Origin: Zafaria ginkgonis
GTDB lineage: Bacteria; Actinomycetota; Actinomycetes; Actinomycetales; Micrococcaceae
Assembly (NCBI RefSeq): GCF_039540195.1
Contig: NZ_BAABEO010000012.1
Coordinates: 124,001-188,000 of the forward strand
Direction: 5' to 3'
Length of the DNA stretch: 64,000 bases
Position numbers and translations under genes: made by a program. The notes under the pieces were generated by a model, which saw nothing but the letters and a program-made list of their open reading frames with translations, did not search any database and had not been told where the DNA came from. Below, piece by piece: positions 50,863 to 59,272 of this stretch; within the stretch, counting starts at the first letter, position 1, and each line of letters begins with the position of its first letter.

Positions 50863-53800
50863 GCGCGCCGGCAGGACGGCGGGGCCGGCACCAGTCGAAC
50901 CTACGGATGCCTGCCACGAGGCCGGGACCGGGCGGCGGAGGGCGCCATCGGCTGGCATGGCCCGCAGATGGGCCGGCGGACGGGCCGGCGGCTCCGGTCG
51001 GGGTACTGCTGCCGGGGGTCCCGGCCGGGGTGCGGTGGCGTGCGGGGCAACGGCTGGAGGGCTTGTTCGAGCTGCGGTGCGATGCGCTGGCGGATCGGCT
51101 GGCGGTGGACGGTCCGGAAATCTCACTGACGTACGGGCAGTTGGATATGCGGGCGAACCGGCTGGCCAGATACCTGGCCGCGTGCGGGGTGCGTCCGGGG
51201 GACCGGGTGGCCCTGCTCTTCGACCAGCCGGTGCGTTCCTACGTCGCGCTGCTGGCCGTGTTGAAGGCCCGGGCCGCGTTCGTGCCGCTGGACCCGGGCT
51301 TTCCCGATGACCGGCTGGCGTACATCGTTTCCGACGCCGGTGCCGGCTTCGTCCTCACCCTCTCGGGACTGCGCAACCGGGTTGCCGGCACCGGGGCGCG
51401 GGTCGTCTGCCTGGACGAGGAGGACGCACAGGTCGCCGGCCAGGACCCGGCGCGGCTTTCGGTGACCGCCGACAGCGACGGCGGCCCCGACGAGCTGGCC
51501 TACATCATCTACACCTCAGGTTCCACCGGCCGTCCCAAGGGCGTGGCCGTGGAGCACCCGAGCATCTGCAACTTCGTGCAGGTCGCGGCCGAGACCTACG
51601 GCTACCGGGCAAGTGACCGTGTCTACCAGGGCATGACCATCGCCTTCGACTTTTCGATGGAGGAGATCTGGGTGCCCTGGATGGTCGGGGCCACCCTGGT
51701 GCCCAAACCGGCCGGCACCAGCCTGCTGGGCATGGACCTGGGCCAGTTCCTGCGCGAGATGAAGATCACCGCCATGTGCTGCGTGCCCACCCTGCTGGCC
51801 ACGCTCGACGAGGACCTGCCGGACCTGCGCTTCCTGCTGGTCTCCGGCGAAGCGTGCCCGCGCGACCTCGTTGCCCGCTGGCACCGCCCGGGGCGGCGCT
51901 TCCTGAACGTCTACGGACCCACCGAGGCCACCGTCACCGCCACTTGGGACGTGGTGCACCCGGACAAGCCGGTGACCCTCGGGACGCCGCTGCCGTCCTA
52001 TACCGCCGTCATCCTGGACACTGACGAGGCCCGGGCCCTGCCCCCGGGCGAGACGGGCGAGATCGGCATCGCCGGCATCGGCCTGGCCCGCGGCTACGTC
52101 AACCGGGACGAACAGACCGCCAAGGCCTTCATCCCCGACTTCCTCGGCATCCCCCACAATCCCTCGGGGCGCATCTACCGCACCGGCGACCTGGGCCGGT
52201 TCACCCAGGACGGCACCATCGAATACCTGGGCCGGATCGACACCCAGGTGAAGATCCGCGGCTACCGCATCGAACTGACCGAGATCGAATCCGTCCTGCT
52301 CCAGCACCCGGCCATCGCCCAGGCCGTGGTGGACACCCACCAGCCGGCACCCGGCGTGGTCGAGCTGGCCGCCTGGTACACCCTGCGCCATGGAGCCGTC
52401 GACCCCGACCCGCGTGACCTGCGCGAACACCTGCGCGAACGGTTGCCGGCCTACATGGTGCCGGCCTACCTGGAGCAGCTGGACAAGATCCCGATGCTGC
52501 CCAGCGACAAGGCCGACCGCAAGAACCTCCCGGTTCCCACCCGCTCCCGCATCACCGGCAGCGAAGGCGGGGAGTTCACCGCCCCGGCCACGCCCACCGA
52601 AGAACTGCTCGCCCAATGCCTGGGATCCGTGCTGGGCGTGGCGAAGGTCTCGGCCACCGCGCACTTTTTCACGGACCTCGGAGCCAACTCGCTGCTGATG
52701 GCCAACTTCTCGGCCCAGCTGCGCAAATCCGGCTTCCCGGAACCGCCGGCCATGCGTGACATCTACCTCTCGCCGACCATCGAGGCGCTCGCCACCGTGC
52801 TGGACGCGCGCGCGCTCGAGGCGCCGGCCGAGGAGGCACCGGCCGAGACCGTGCCGGCGTACCGGGTTTCGACGGCGCGGCACGTGCTCTGCGGGGCCGT
52901 TCAACTGCTGATCGCGGCCGGCTACAGCTACGTCATGATCTCCCTGGTGATCGGTGCCTTCTTCTGGATCATCGAGGACGCCTACCCCGTCATTGTGATT
53001 GAGAAATCCATCGTGTTCGGCATCGGCGCCTTCCTGGTGTTCAGCATCGTCCCCATCCTGCTCAAGTGGATCATCGTCGGCCGCTGGAAGGTCCAGGAGT
53101 TCCCGATCTGGGGAATGGCCTATGTCCGCTTCTGGTTCATCAAGAACCTCGTGAACCTCAATCCGTTGCGGATGTTCGCCGGCACCCCGGTCTTCTCCCT
53201 GTACCTGCGGGCCCTGGGAGCGAAGATCGGCAAGGGCGTCACCCTCTTCTCGGCGGTGCCGGTGTGCACGGACCTGCTCACCGTCGGCGAGTGGACCATG
53301 GCCGCCAAGGACTCGTCATTCACCTGCTACCGGGCGGTCTCAGGCCGGATCCAAACCGGGCCGGTGACCATCGGCAGCAACGTCCTCATCTGTGAACACA
53401 CCATTCTGGAGATCGACACGACCATGGGGGACGGAGCCCAACTGGGGCATGCCTCCTCGCTGCACCGGGGCCAGTCGGTACCGGCCGGCCAGAGCTGGCA
53501 CGGCTCCCCGGCCCAGCCGGCGTCGGCCAACTACCGGACGGTCGAACCGGTCACGGACGGAGTCATGCGCCGTCGGGTGCTCTATGGCTTCTGGACGGTC
53601 TTCACCCGGTTCGCGATCGTGCTGCCTCTGGCGATGGCCACCCTGGCCCTGGTCCTGCCGCCGTTCCTGTCCACGGGCCTGCTGACGGCAACACGGTGGC
53701 CCCTGTACATCGAGCTCCTGGGCATCTCCGCGGCGGTGTTCTTTCCCGGCCTCGCCGCGGGCCTGGTCGCGGTGGCCCTCATTCCCCGGCTGCTCAACCT

Positions 53801-55028
53801 CTTCCTGGCCCCCGGCAAGGTCTACCCGCTGTTCGGCATCCGCTTCGTCATCCAGCGGTGGATCGTGGGCCTGACCAACATCAAGTTCTTCATGCGGGTT
53901 TCGGGCGACAGTTCCCTGGTCGTGCACTACCTGGGCCTGATCGGGTACAAGCAGCCCGGCCTGGTGCAGACCGGCTCGAACTTCGGCGTCGCCCTCAAGC
54001 AGGACAACCCCCTGCTGTGCACGGTGGGCAGCGGAACCATGGTCTCCGATGCCCTCTCGATCATCAATGCGGACTATTCCAGCACGTCATTCCGCATTTC
54101 CCCGGTATCCCTCGGGGCGAGCAGCTTCTTCGGCAACGACATCCCGTATCCTCCGGGAGCCCGCACGGGGAACAACTGCCTTTTTGGCACCAAAGTGATG
54201 GTTCCCATCGACGGCCCGCTGCGGGAGGACACCGGCCTGCTCGGCTCCCCGCCCTTCGAGATCCCCCGCTCGGTGGAACGCGACAGCACCTTCGATGAGA
54301 TGAAGTCGGAGGAGGAACTGCGGGAACGGCTTCCCCTGAAGAACATGCATAACGCGGTGACCCTGGCGCTGTTCCTGCTTGTCCGGTGGATCGGTTTCTA
54401 CGTGGGCCTGGTGGTGGGGGCCGTGGCCCTGGGCCTGCTCTTCCAGTTCGGTGCCTGGGCGGTGATGGCCGCCGCCGCCGTCCTGCTGTGTTACGCCATT
54501 GCCGTCGCCGCGCTGGTGGAGCGCATGTCGCTGGGTTTCAAGCCCATGGTCCCGATGTTCTGCTCCATCTACCAGCCGCAGTTCTGGCGGCACGAACGCT
54601 TCTGGAAGCTCAGTGCGGAAGGCCTGGTCCAACTCTTCAACGGCACTCCCTTCAAGCCGCTCATCTGGCGCCTGCTGGGGGTGAAGATTGGCAAGAAGGT
54701 CTTTGACGACGGCATCGAAATACCGGAGCGGACGCTGGTCACCATCGGCGATTACTGCACGCTCAACGCCCAAAGCTGCGTCCAGTGCCACTCGATGGAG
54801 GACGGGGCCTTCAAGCTGGCCGCCATCAGCATCGGCAACGACTGCACCATCGGTACCAAGGCATTCGTCCACTACAGCGTGGTGATGGGCGACGGTTCCG
54901 CGCTGAAGGCGGATTCCTTCCTGATGAAAGGCGAGGAAGTGCCGGAAAACGGGATCTACGGCGGCAACCCGGCCCGCCTCATGGCGGACCGCTCGGCTCG
55001 CCGGCAGTTGAGCGCGGCATCGAATTGA
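50859..55028 (+). CDS. Pls/PosA-family non-ribosomal peptide synthetase (poly-amino-acid synthetase)
   Basis: A 1389-residue membrane NRPS. Residues about 60-560 are an adenylation domain: A3 YTSGSTGRPKGV (~219), A4 FDFSMEEIW (~264), A5 NVYGPTEATVTAT, A7 YRTGDLGRF, A8 GRIDTQVKIRGYRIE, A10 SDKADRKNLP. A carrier domain follows (DLGANSLLM, phosphopantetheine Ser ~611). Then six membrane helices in three pairs (~678-739, ~914-977, ~1165-1220), separated and followed by three soluble domains with hexapeptide-like repeats (GVTLFSAVPVC, GSNVLICEHTILE). No condensation or thioesterase domain. This is the layout of S. albulus epsilon-poly-lysine synthetase (1319 residues). ATG 50859 is set by the ATGA overlap with the leader ORF. 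Confidence 0.93.
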   Translation: MSAPAGRRGRHQSNLRMPATRPGPGGGGRHRLAWPADGPADGPAAPVGVLLPGVPAGVRWRAGQRLEGLFELRCDALADRLAVDGPEISLTYGQLDMRANRLARYLAACGVRPGDRVALLFDQPVRSYVALLAVLKARAAFVPLDPGFPDDRLAYIVSDAGAGFVLTLSGLRNRVAGTGARVVCLDEEDAQVAGQDPARLSVTADSDGGPDELAYIIYTSGSTGRPKGVAVEHPSICNFVQVAAETYGYRASDRVYQGMTIAFDFSMEEIWVPWMVGATLVPKPAGTSLLGMDLGQFLREMKITAMCCVPTLLATLDEDLPDLRFLLVSGEACPRDLVARWHRPGRRFLNVYGPTEATVTATWDVVHPDKPVTLGTPLPSYTAVILDTDEARALPPGETGEIGIAGIGLARGYVNRDEQTAKAFIPDFLGIPHNPSGRIYRTGDLGRFTQDGTIEYLGRIDTQVKIRGYRIELTEIESVLLQHPAIAQAVVDTHQPAPGVVELAAWYTLRHGAVDPDPRDLREHLRERLPAYMVPAYLEQLDKIPMLPSDKADRKNLPVPTRSRITGSEGGEFTAPATPTEELLAQCLGSVLGVAKVSATAHFFTDLGANSLLMANFSAQLRKSGFPEPPAMRDIYLSPTIEALATVLDARALEAPAEEAPAETVPAYRVSTARHVLCGAVQLLIAAGYSYVMISLVIGAFFWIIEDAYPVIVIEKSIVFGIGAFLVFSIVPILLKWIIVGRWKVQEFPIWGMAYVRFWFIKNLVNLNPLRMFAGTPVFSLYLRALGAKIGKGVTLFSAVPVCTDLLTVGEWTMAAKDSSFTCYRAVSGRIQTGPVTIGSNVLICEHTILEIDTTMGDGAQLGHASSLHRGQSVPAGQSWHGSPAQPASANYRTVEPVTDGVMRRRVLYGFWTVFTRFAIVLPLAMATLALVLPPFLSTGLLTATRWPLYIELLGISAAVFFPGLAAGLVAVALIPRLLNLFLAPGKVYPLFGIRFVIQRWIVGLTNIKFFMRVSGDSSLVVHYLGLIGYKQPGLVQTGSNFGVALKQDNPLLCTVGSGTMVSDALSIINADYSSTSFRISPVSLGASSFFGNDIPYPPGARTGNNCLFGTKVMVPIDGPLREDTGLLGSPPFEIPRSVERDSTFDEMKSEEELRERLPLKNMHNAVTLALFLLVRWIGFYVGLVVGAVALGLLFQFGAWAVMAAAAVLLCYAIAVAALVERMSLGFKPMVPMFCSIYQPQFWRHERFWKLSAEGLVQLFNGTPFKPLIWRLLGVKIGKKVFDDGIEIPERTLVTIGDYCTLNAQSCVQCHSMEDGAFKLAAISIGNDCTIGTKAFVHYSVVMGDGSALKADSFLMKGEEVPENGIYGGNPARLMADRSARRQLSAASN

Positions 55029-55059
55029 CTAGGCAAACCACTCGTTAGGAGGGTTCGAC

Positions 55060-55734
55060 ATGTCCGACCAATCGTCCCGGCCCGAAACCCCGGCCGCAAC
55101 GGATCCGCACGACCGCCCCGTGCCGGAAAGCCAAGGAGCCGTCCAGGATCTCCAGGCCCGGCATCCCGGCCTGACCGGCCATGACCATGCAGCGGGAGCG
55201 CCCCCGCCGATGGGGCTGGCCATCGCGGCGCTGGTCATCGGCGCCATCTCGTTCCTTGAGGCCTCCGTTCCCGTCATCGGCGTCCTCAGCTTCCTGGCCG
55301 GCCCCCTCGCCATCGTTTTCGGCGTGATCGCCCTGCGGAAAAGGCAAAAGAAGGCTTTGGCCATTGCAGGCATCGTGCTCGGCGCCGCAGGGATGCTCAT
55401 TGCGGGCATCGTCACGATCATGGTCGCCTACTTCGCGAACCAGATCATCGGAACGCATACCGTTCGCTACGTCGTGACCTCGGACCGGCCGGGCACAGTG
55501 GCGTACTTCAATGGAACCGAGACGGTGACGGAAGAGATCAACGGCGACTGGCAAAGGGACGTTTCCTTCACCGGCCTGCCCTACGCCTCCTTGTCCGTCG
55601 ATTCCGAGGGCACGGCAACGCTGGGCTGCCAGGTTTCCATGGACGGCTCGTCCGCCACCACGAATACCGGCACCGGAGAGGTCTCCTGCGTCACCGGCAA
55701 CATGCAGTTCTGGCACCAGTTACCGGGGCAGTAG
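55060..55734 (+). CDS. DUF4190-like membrane protein with MmpS-like outer domain
   Basis: A 224-residue protein: disordered His/Pro-rich N-terminus (1-48), two to three membrane helices (about 50-125) of DUF4190 type (LAIAALVIGAISF, GPLAIVFGVIALRKRQKKALAIAG), and an outer beta-sandwich (about 135-224) with TVRYVVTSDRPGTVAYFNG, ASLSV and a Cys pair (LGCQVSMDG, VSCVTG) as in MmpS proteins. ATG 55060 is 7 bp after a perfect AGGAGG, 31 bp past the synthetase stop. Co-transcription suggests a part in export, anchoring or self-protection for the polymer; not shown. Confidence 0.8.
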   Translation: MSDQSSRPETPAATDPHDRPVPESQGAVQDLQARHPGLTGHDHAAGAPPPMGLAIAALVIGAISFLEASVPVIGVLSFLAGPLAIVFGVIALRKRQKKALAIAGIVLGAAGMLIAGIVTIMVAYFANQIIGTHTVRYVVTSDRPGTVAYFNGTETVTEEINGDWQRDVSFTGLPYASLSVDSEGTATLGCQVSMDGSSATTNTGTGEVSCVTGNMQFWHQLPGQ

Positions 55735-55865
55735 CAACCCGCCCCGCCCCCTCCGGGCCCGGTCCCTGGTGGACCGAACGGAGGGGGATTGGAAGGGCGG
55801 AAATATACGACCGGACCGCCGATTTGTACATACCCGCCGATGTCTGTATAGTTTTGTCTTGCCGA

Positions 55866-55939
55866 CGCGGGGTGGAGCAGTTCGGTAGCTCGCCGGGCTC
55901 ATAACCCGGAGGTCAGAGGTTCAAATCCTCTCCCCGCAA
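55866..55939 (+). tRNA. Initiator tRNA-fMet (anticodon CAT)
   Basis: The acceptor strand CGCGGGG (55866-55872) faces CCCCGCA (55932-55938), giving the C1-A72 mismatch of initiators. The anticodon stem ends in GGG/CCC around CTCATAA, the three G-C pairs needed for P-site binding. The T-arm is AGAGGTTCAAATCCTCT. CCA is not encoded. It lies 131 bp after the pls operon on the same strand. Confidence 0.96.
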
Positions 55940-55944
55940 CGAGA

Positions 55945-55982
55945 TCGAGGTCCGGCCGGAAGAAATTCCGGCCGGACCTCGA
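55945..55982 (+). terminator. Terminator of tRNA-fMet
   Basis: A 17-bp perfect stem (TCGAGGTCCGGCCGGAA at 55945-55961 with 55966-55982) and GAAA tetraloop starts 5 bp after the tRNA. A short TTTA follows seven bases later. Confidence 0.82.
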
Positions 55983-56002
55983 GTGCTTTAACGCGGGATC
56001 CG

Positions 56003-56043
56003 GCGACCGGCCCCCTTCCGTCGCGCCGAAGGGGGCCGGTCGC
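56003..56043 (-). terminator. Terminator of the PspA-family gene
   Basis: A 16-bp perfect stem (56003-56018 with 56028-56043) and nine-base loop starts 16 bp past the pspA stop on the minus strand. Confidence 0.75.
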
Positions 56044-56059
56044 AAAGCTGGATGTACGG

Positions 56060-56797
56060 CTAGGAGCCGCTGCCCAGGGCCGCCTGGCCGCCGGACTTGA
56101 GCGCGGCCAGCCGGGCCTCGATCTCCGTCTGCTCGCCGAGGTCCTCCAGCGACTCGAATTGGGCGTCGAGGCTGGACGCGGCCAGTTCGCTGGCGCCGCG
56201 CACGCGGGCCTCCTCGTGGCGGATCTTCTCCTCGAAGCGGGAGACCTCGCTGGTGGGATCCATGATGTCGATGCTCTTGATGGCGTCCTGGACCTGGGAC
56301 TGCGCCTGCGCCGACTTGGCGCGGGCGATGAGCTCGTCCCGCTTGGAGACCAGCTCCTGGCGCTTGTACTTCATCGCCTGGAGGCCGCTCTTGAGCTTCT
56401 CGACGATCTCCTCCTGGGAGGCGATCGTGGGCTCGACGGTCCTGGCCTCGCCCTCGGACTGCAGCTGCCGCTGGATGGCGACCTTGGCGAGGTTGTCGAA
56501 CTTCTCCGCGTCGGCGGTGGAGCCGGAGGCACGGAACTCGTCGGCCTTGCGGGAAGCGGCCAGTGCCTTGTTGCCCCAGTCCGCGGCGGTCTGCACGTCC
56601 TCCGCGTGGTCCTCCTGCAGCAGGCGCAGGTTGCCGATCGTCTGGGCGACGGCGGATTCGGCCTCAGCGATGTTGTCCGTGTAGTCGCGGACCATCTGGT
56701 CCAGCATCAGCTGCGGGTCCTCGGCCGAGTCGATGATGGCGTTGACGTTGGCCTTGGCCAGCTGAGCGATCCGTCCAAAGATTGACTGCTTTACCAT
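56060..56797 (-). CDS. pspA: PspA/IM30 family membrane-stress protein
   Basis: A 245-residue, almost wholly helical coiled-coil protein. The N-terminal amphipathic helix (SIFGRIAQLAKANVNAIID), DPQLMLDQMVRDY, and the long QLQSEGEARTVEPTIASQEEIVEKLKSG helices are typical. PspA/Vipp1 proteins form ESCRT-III-like polymers that stabilise damaged membranes. The start codon follows GGAAGG. It lies 95 bp downstream of the TPM-domain gene on the same strand, so the two probably form an operon. Confidence 0.94.
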   Translation of the reverse strand: MVKQSIFGRIAQLAKANVNAIIDSAEDPQLMLDQMVRDYTDNIAEAESAVAQTIGNLRLLQEDHAEDVQTAADWGNKALAASRKADEFRASGSTADAEKFDNLAKVAIQRQLQSEGEARTVEPTIASQEEIVEKLKSGLQAMKYKRQELVSKRDELIARAKSAQAQSQVQDAIKSIDIMDPTSEVSRFEEKIRHEEARVRGASELAASSLDAQFESLEDLGEQTEIEARLAALKSGGQAALGSGS

Positions 56798-56892
56798 GGG
56801 TCACCTTCCAGTTCACTAGGGTTGCCTATCCGCGCGCCGACCCTCGGGCCGGCGCAACGCCTTTTTCCGTTCCGCCCTCGGCGCCGGGCGCG

Positions 56893-59016
56893 TCAGAAGT
56901 TTCCGCCGCCGCCTCCGCCGTCGAACCCGCCGCCACCGAAGCCTCCTCCTCCGCCGCCCCCGCCGCCGAAGCCGCCGAAGCCTCCTCCGCCGAAGAATCC
57001 GCCGCCGTGGCCGCCATCGCCGCCGCCGTGGTGGCCGCCGTGCAGGATCGAATCGATCAGGATCCCGCCGAGGATGGCGCCGCCGAGGCCGCTGCCGCGA
57101 TTTCCGCCGAAACCGCCTCCGCCGAAGCCCCCGCCGCCGAAGCCGTTGATGTCGTTCTCCGCCTCGGAGGCGGCCTGGTCGGCCAGGTGGATCGCCTGGT
57201 TGGCGTACTGGAGGGCGGAGACCGGGTCGCTGGAGGAGAGGCGCAACGCCTCGTCGAGGTTTCGCTGGGCCTCGGCCAGCCGGGTGCGGGCCCGCGATCC
57301 CACGCCCCCGCGCCGCGCCCGGATGAAGTCGTTGGTGCCCTGGATGCGCGCCTGCGCCGAACGGATCGCCGAGTGGAGCTGCTCGGCGGCGCGCCGCGCC
57401 TGTTCCTGGCGGTCGCGGATCCCGGCCAGCGGGGCCTCGATGCGGGCCCGCGCCTGTTCCACGGTGCGCAGCAGCTCCACGGGGTCGATCCGGCCCGCCC
57501 GGATCCGGGCGCCCACCTCCGCCAGGGCCTGGGACAGGGCGGCCACCGGGCCGGACAGCTCAGGGTCCCGGCCGCTGGCGACCTGCGCCTGCGCCTGGGC
57601 GAGGTCCTGCGCCGCCGCGGAGACGGCGCTCTCCAGGGCCTCCCGCGTGTCCGCCAGGCCGCTGCCGGCCCGGTCGATCGCGTCCAGCAGGACGCCGGCC
57701 TGGTGCAGGCCCTCTTCGCCGGCGCGGATGGCGACGGCGGCCTCGGCGGTCTGCTGCGCGGCCAGCTTGGATTCGGCGTCCGCCACGGCGGTCCCGACGA
57801 AGTCCAGGCGGTCGCCGGCCTGGGCGATGTTGTCGCGGACCTGCGCCAGCGCGGACTCGGCGTATTCCTGGGCCAGGGCCGCGAACGTGCCCTCGGCGGT
57901 GGCCAGGCGGGAACGCAGCGCGGGGACCTGCCCCTTGAGCGAGGCGATCGCCTGCGGGGCGCGGCGCTCGAGCTCGCGCAGCTGCTCGAAGTCCGCCCGG
58001 TGCCGTTCGAGGCTCTCGTTGACGGCTTCGCAGCGGTGGATGATGTCGCCCAGCCACGTGCGCTGCTCTTCCTCGGTGTCCGGGATGTGGTCGTCGAGCT
58101 GCTGCTGCAGCTTGAAGGACTCGCTCATGTGCGCCTTGGCGGCGGCGATGTCCTCGGCGAATGGCCGGATGGCGTCGTCGCCGTACTGGGCCTGGGCGAA
58201 GCCGAGCTCCTGCTCGCTGGAACGGATGGCGTCGTCCGCCGCGACGAGCAGGCTTCCGCTGCGCTGGCGCAGTTCCTCCACGGAGAGCCCCGCGAGCGGA
58301 TCGACCGGCTCGGCGGGCCCGGGCCCGGGCCCGTGGCCGACGCCGGCGCCCACCGGCTGCCGGGTGCGCCGCCGGCTCAGCGCCCAGACGGTGGCACCCC
58401 CGCCGGCGACCAGGACGCCGCCGATGATCCAGGGGGCAGCGGACCCGGATGATCCGTTGGACCCCGAGCCGGAACCGCCGGAGATCTTGCCGTCGGTGGC
58501 GTCCTGGATGCCCGCGGCCGCCTGAACGCCGGCCTCCGCCCACCGGTCCTCGGCAAGGTTGGGCAGGATGTACTCGCGGTAGATCTCCTCGTCGAAGGGC
58601 GCGATGCGGCCCGCGTTGTCCGACTTGAACCGGGCCTGGCGGGTTTCGACGGCGACGGCCAGCACCGAGTCCGTGCTGCCCATGCCCTTGGTCTGGGCGA
58701 CCTCTTCGACCCAGGCGTCCATGTCGCTGGGGTTGGTGAAGCTGTCCACGTAGATGACGAAGAGCGTCTGCCCCGCGTTGTCGCGCAGGTCCTCGATGGC
58801 CTGTTCCACCTGGCCCCGGTCCGACCCCAGGACCCCGGCCTGGTCGACCACGAATTCCCCGGGGGGAATCGTGACGGGCGAATCCGCCGCCGCCGCGGGG
58901 GCGAAGACGACGGCGGGCAGCAGGGCCGCGGCAACGGCGGCCGCCCGCCAGGGCACGAACCTTCTCCGTGCCCTGGCCTGTCTCGGGACTGCCTGCCTCG
59001 GGACTGTGGATTCCAT
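56893..59016 (-). CDS. TPM-domain membrane protein with coiled-coil region and Gly-rich tail
   Basis: A 707-residue protein: signal peptide (about 1-45, ending AAAAD), an outer TPM domain (about 50-175; FVVDQAGVLGSDRGQVEQAIEDL, LFVIYVDSF, VLAVAVETRQARF), a Ser/Gly linker, one membrane helix (about 190-212, WIIGGVLVAGGGATVWALS), then about 430 cytoplasmic residues of Ala/Gln/Arg-rich helices and a tail of about 65 residues made almost only of Gly and Phe. The long helical part is unusual for TPM proteins, which are often 150-300 residues. ATG 59016 follows AAGGATG. pspA lies next downstream. Confidence 0.88.
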   Translation of the reverse strand: MESTVPRQAVPRQARARRRFVPWRAAAVAAALLPAVVFAPAAAADSPVTIPPGEFVVDQAGVLGSDRGQVEQAIEDLRDNAGQTLFVIYVDSFTNPSDMDAWVEEVAQTKGMGSTDSVLAVAVETRQARFKSDNAGRIAPFDEEIYREYILPNLAEDRWAEAGVQAAAGIQDATDGKISGGSGSGSNGSSGSAAPWIIGGVLVAGGGATVWALSRRRTRQPVGAGVGHGPGPGPAEPVDPLAGLSVEELRQRSGSLLVAADDAIRSSEQELGFAQAQYGDDAIRPFAEDIAAAKAHMSESFKLQQQLDDHIPDTEEEQRTWLGDIIHRCEAVNESLERHRADFEQLRELERRAPQAIASLKGQVPALRSRLATAEGTFAALAQEYAESALAQVRDNIAQAGDRLDFVGTAVADAESKLAAQQTAEAAVAIRAGEEGLHQAGVLLDAIDRAGSGLADTREALESAVSAAAQDLAQAQAQVASGRDPELSGPVAALSQALAEVGARIRAGRIDPVELLRTVEQARARIEAPLAGIRDRQEQARRAAEQLHSAIRSAQARIQGTNDFIRARRGGVGSRARTRLAEAQRNLDEALRLSSSDPVSALQYANQAIHLADQAASEAENDINGFGGGGFGGGGFGGNRGSGLGGAILGGILIDSILHGGHHGGGDGGHGGGFFGGGGFGGFGGGGGGGGGFGGGGFDGGGGGGNF

Positions 59017-59272
59017 GCGTCATCCTTCGGGATCGTGGACGACCCGCGCCGGTCCGGCCCGCGCGCGGGGCTGTCGATCACGAGTCTATGGGCGCCCCGA
59101 TGGCGCGTCCACCGCCGATGGCGCGTAGGCGCGGGCGCTGGAGCCGGGCCCCGGGCAGGTCCACTGGATATTCGGCGGTCCCACAGCAAACGTTCAGGAA
59201 ATGCTGGCGCTCGGCACAGCCTGACTTGGCATAGTAGCGTTGCGAGGAACCCCAGAAAGGACCCCAAAAGCC

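Noticed and set aside
50801..51310. A 169-codon plus-strand frame overlapping the start of the pls-like gene
   Set aside because: Arg/Gly-rich shadow frame; the overlapping frame carries the adenylation domain.
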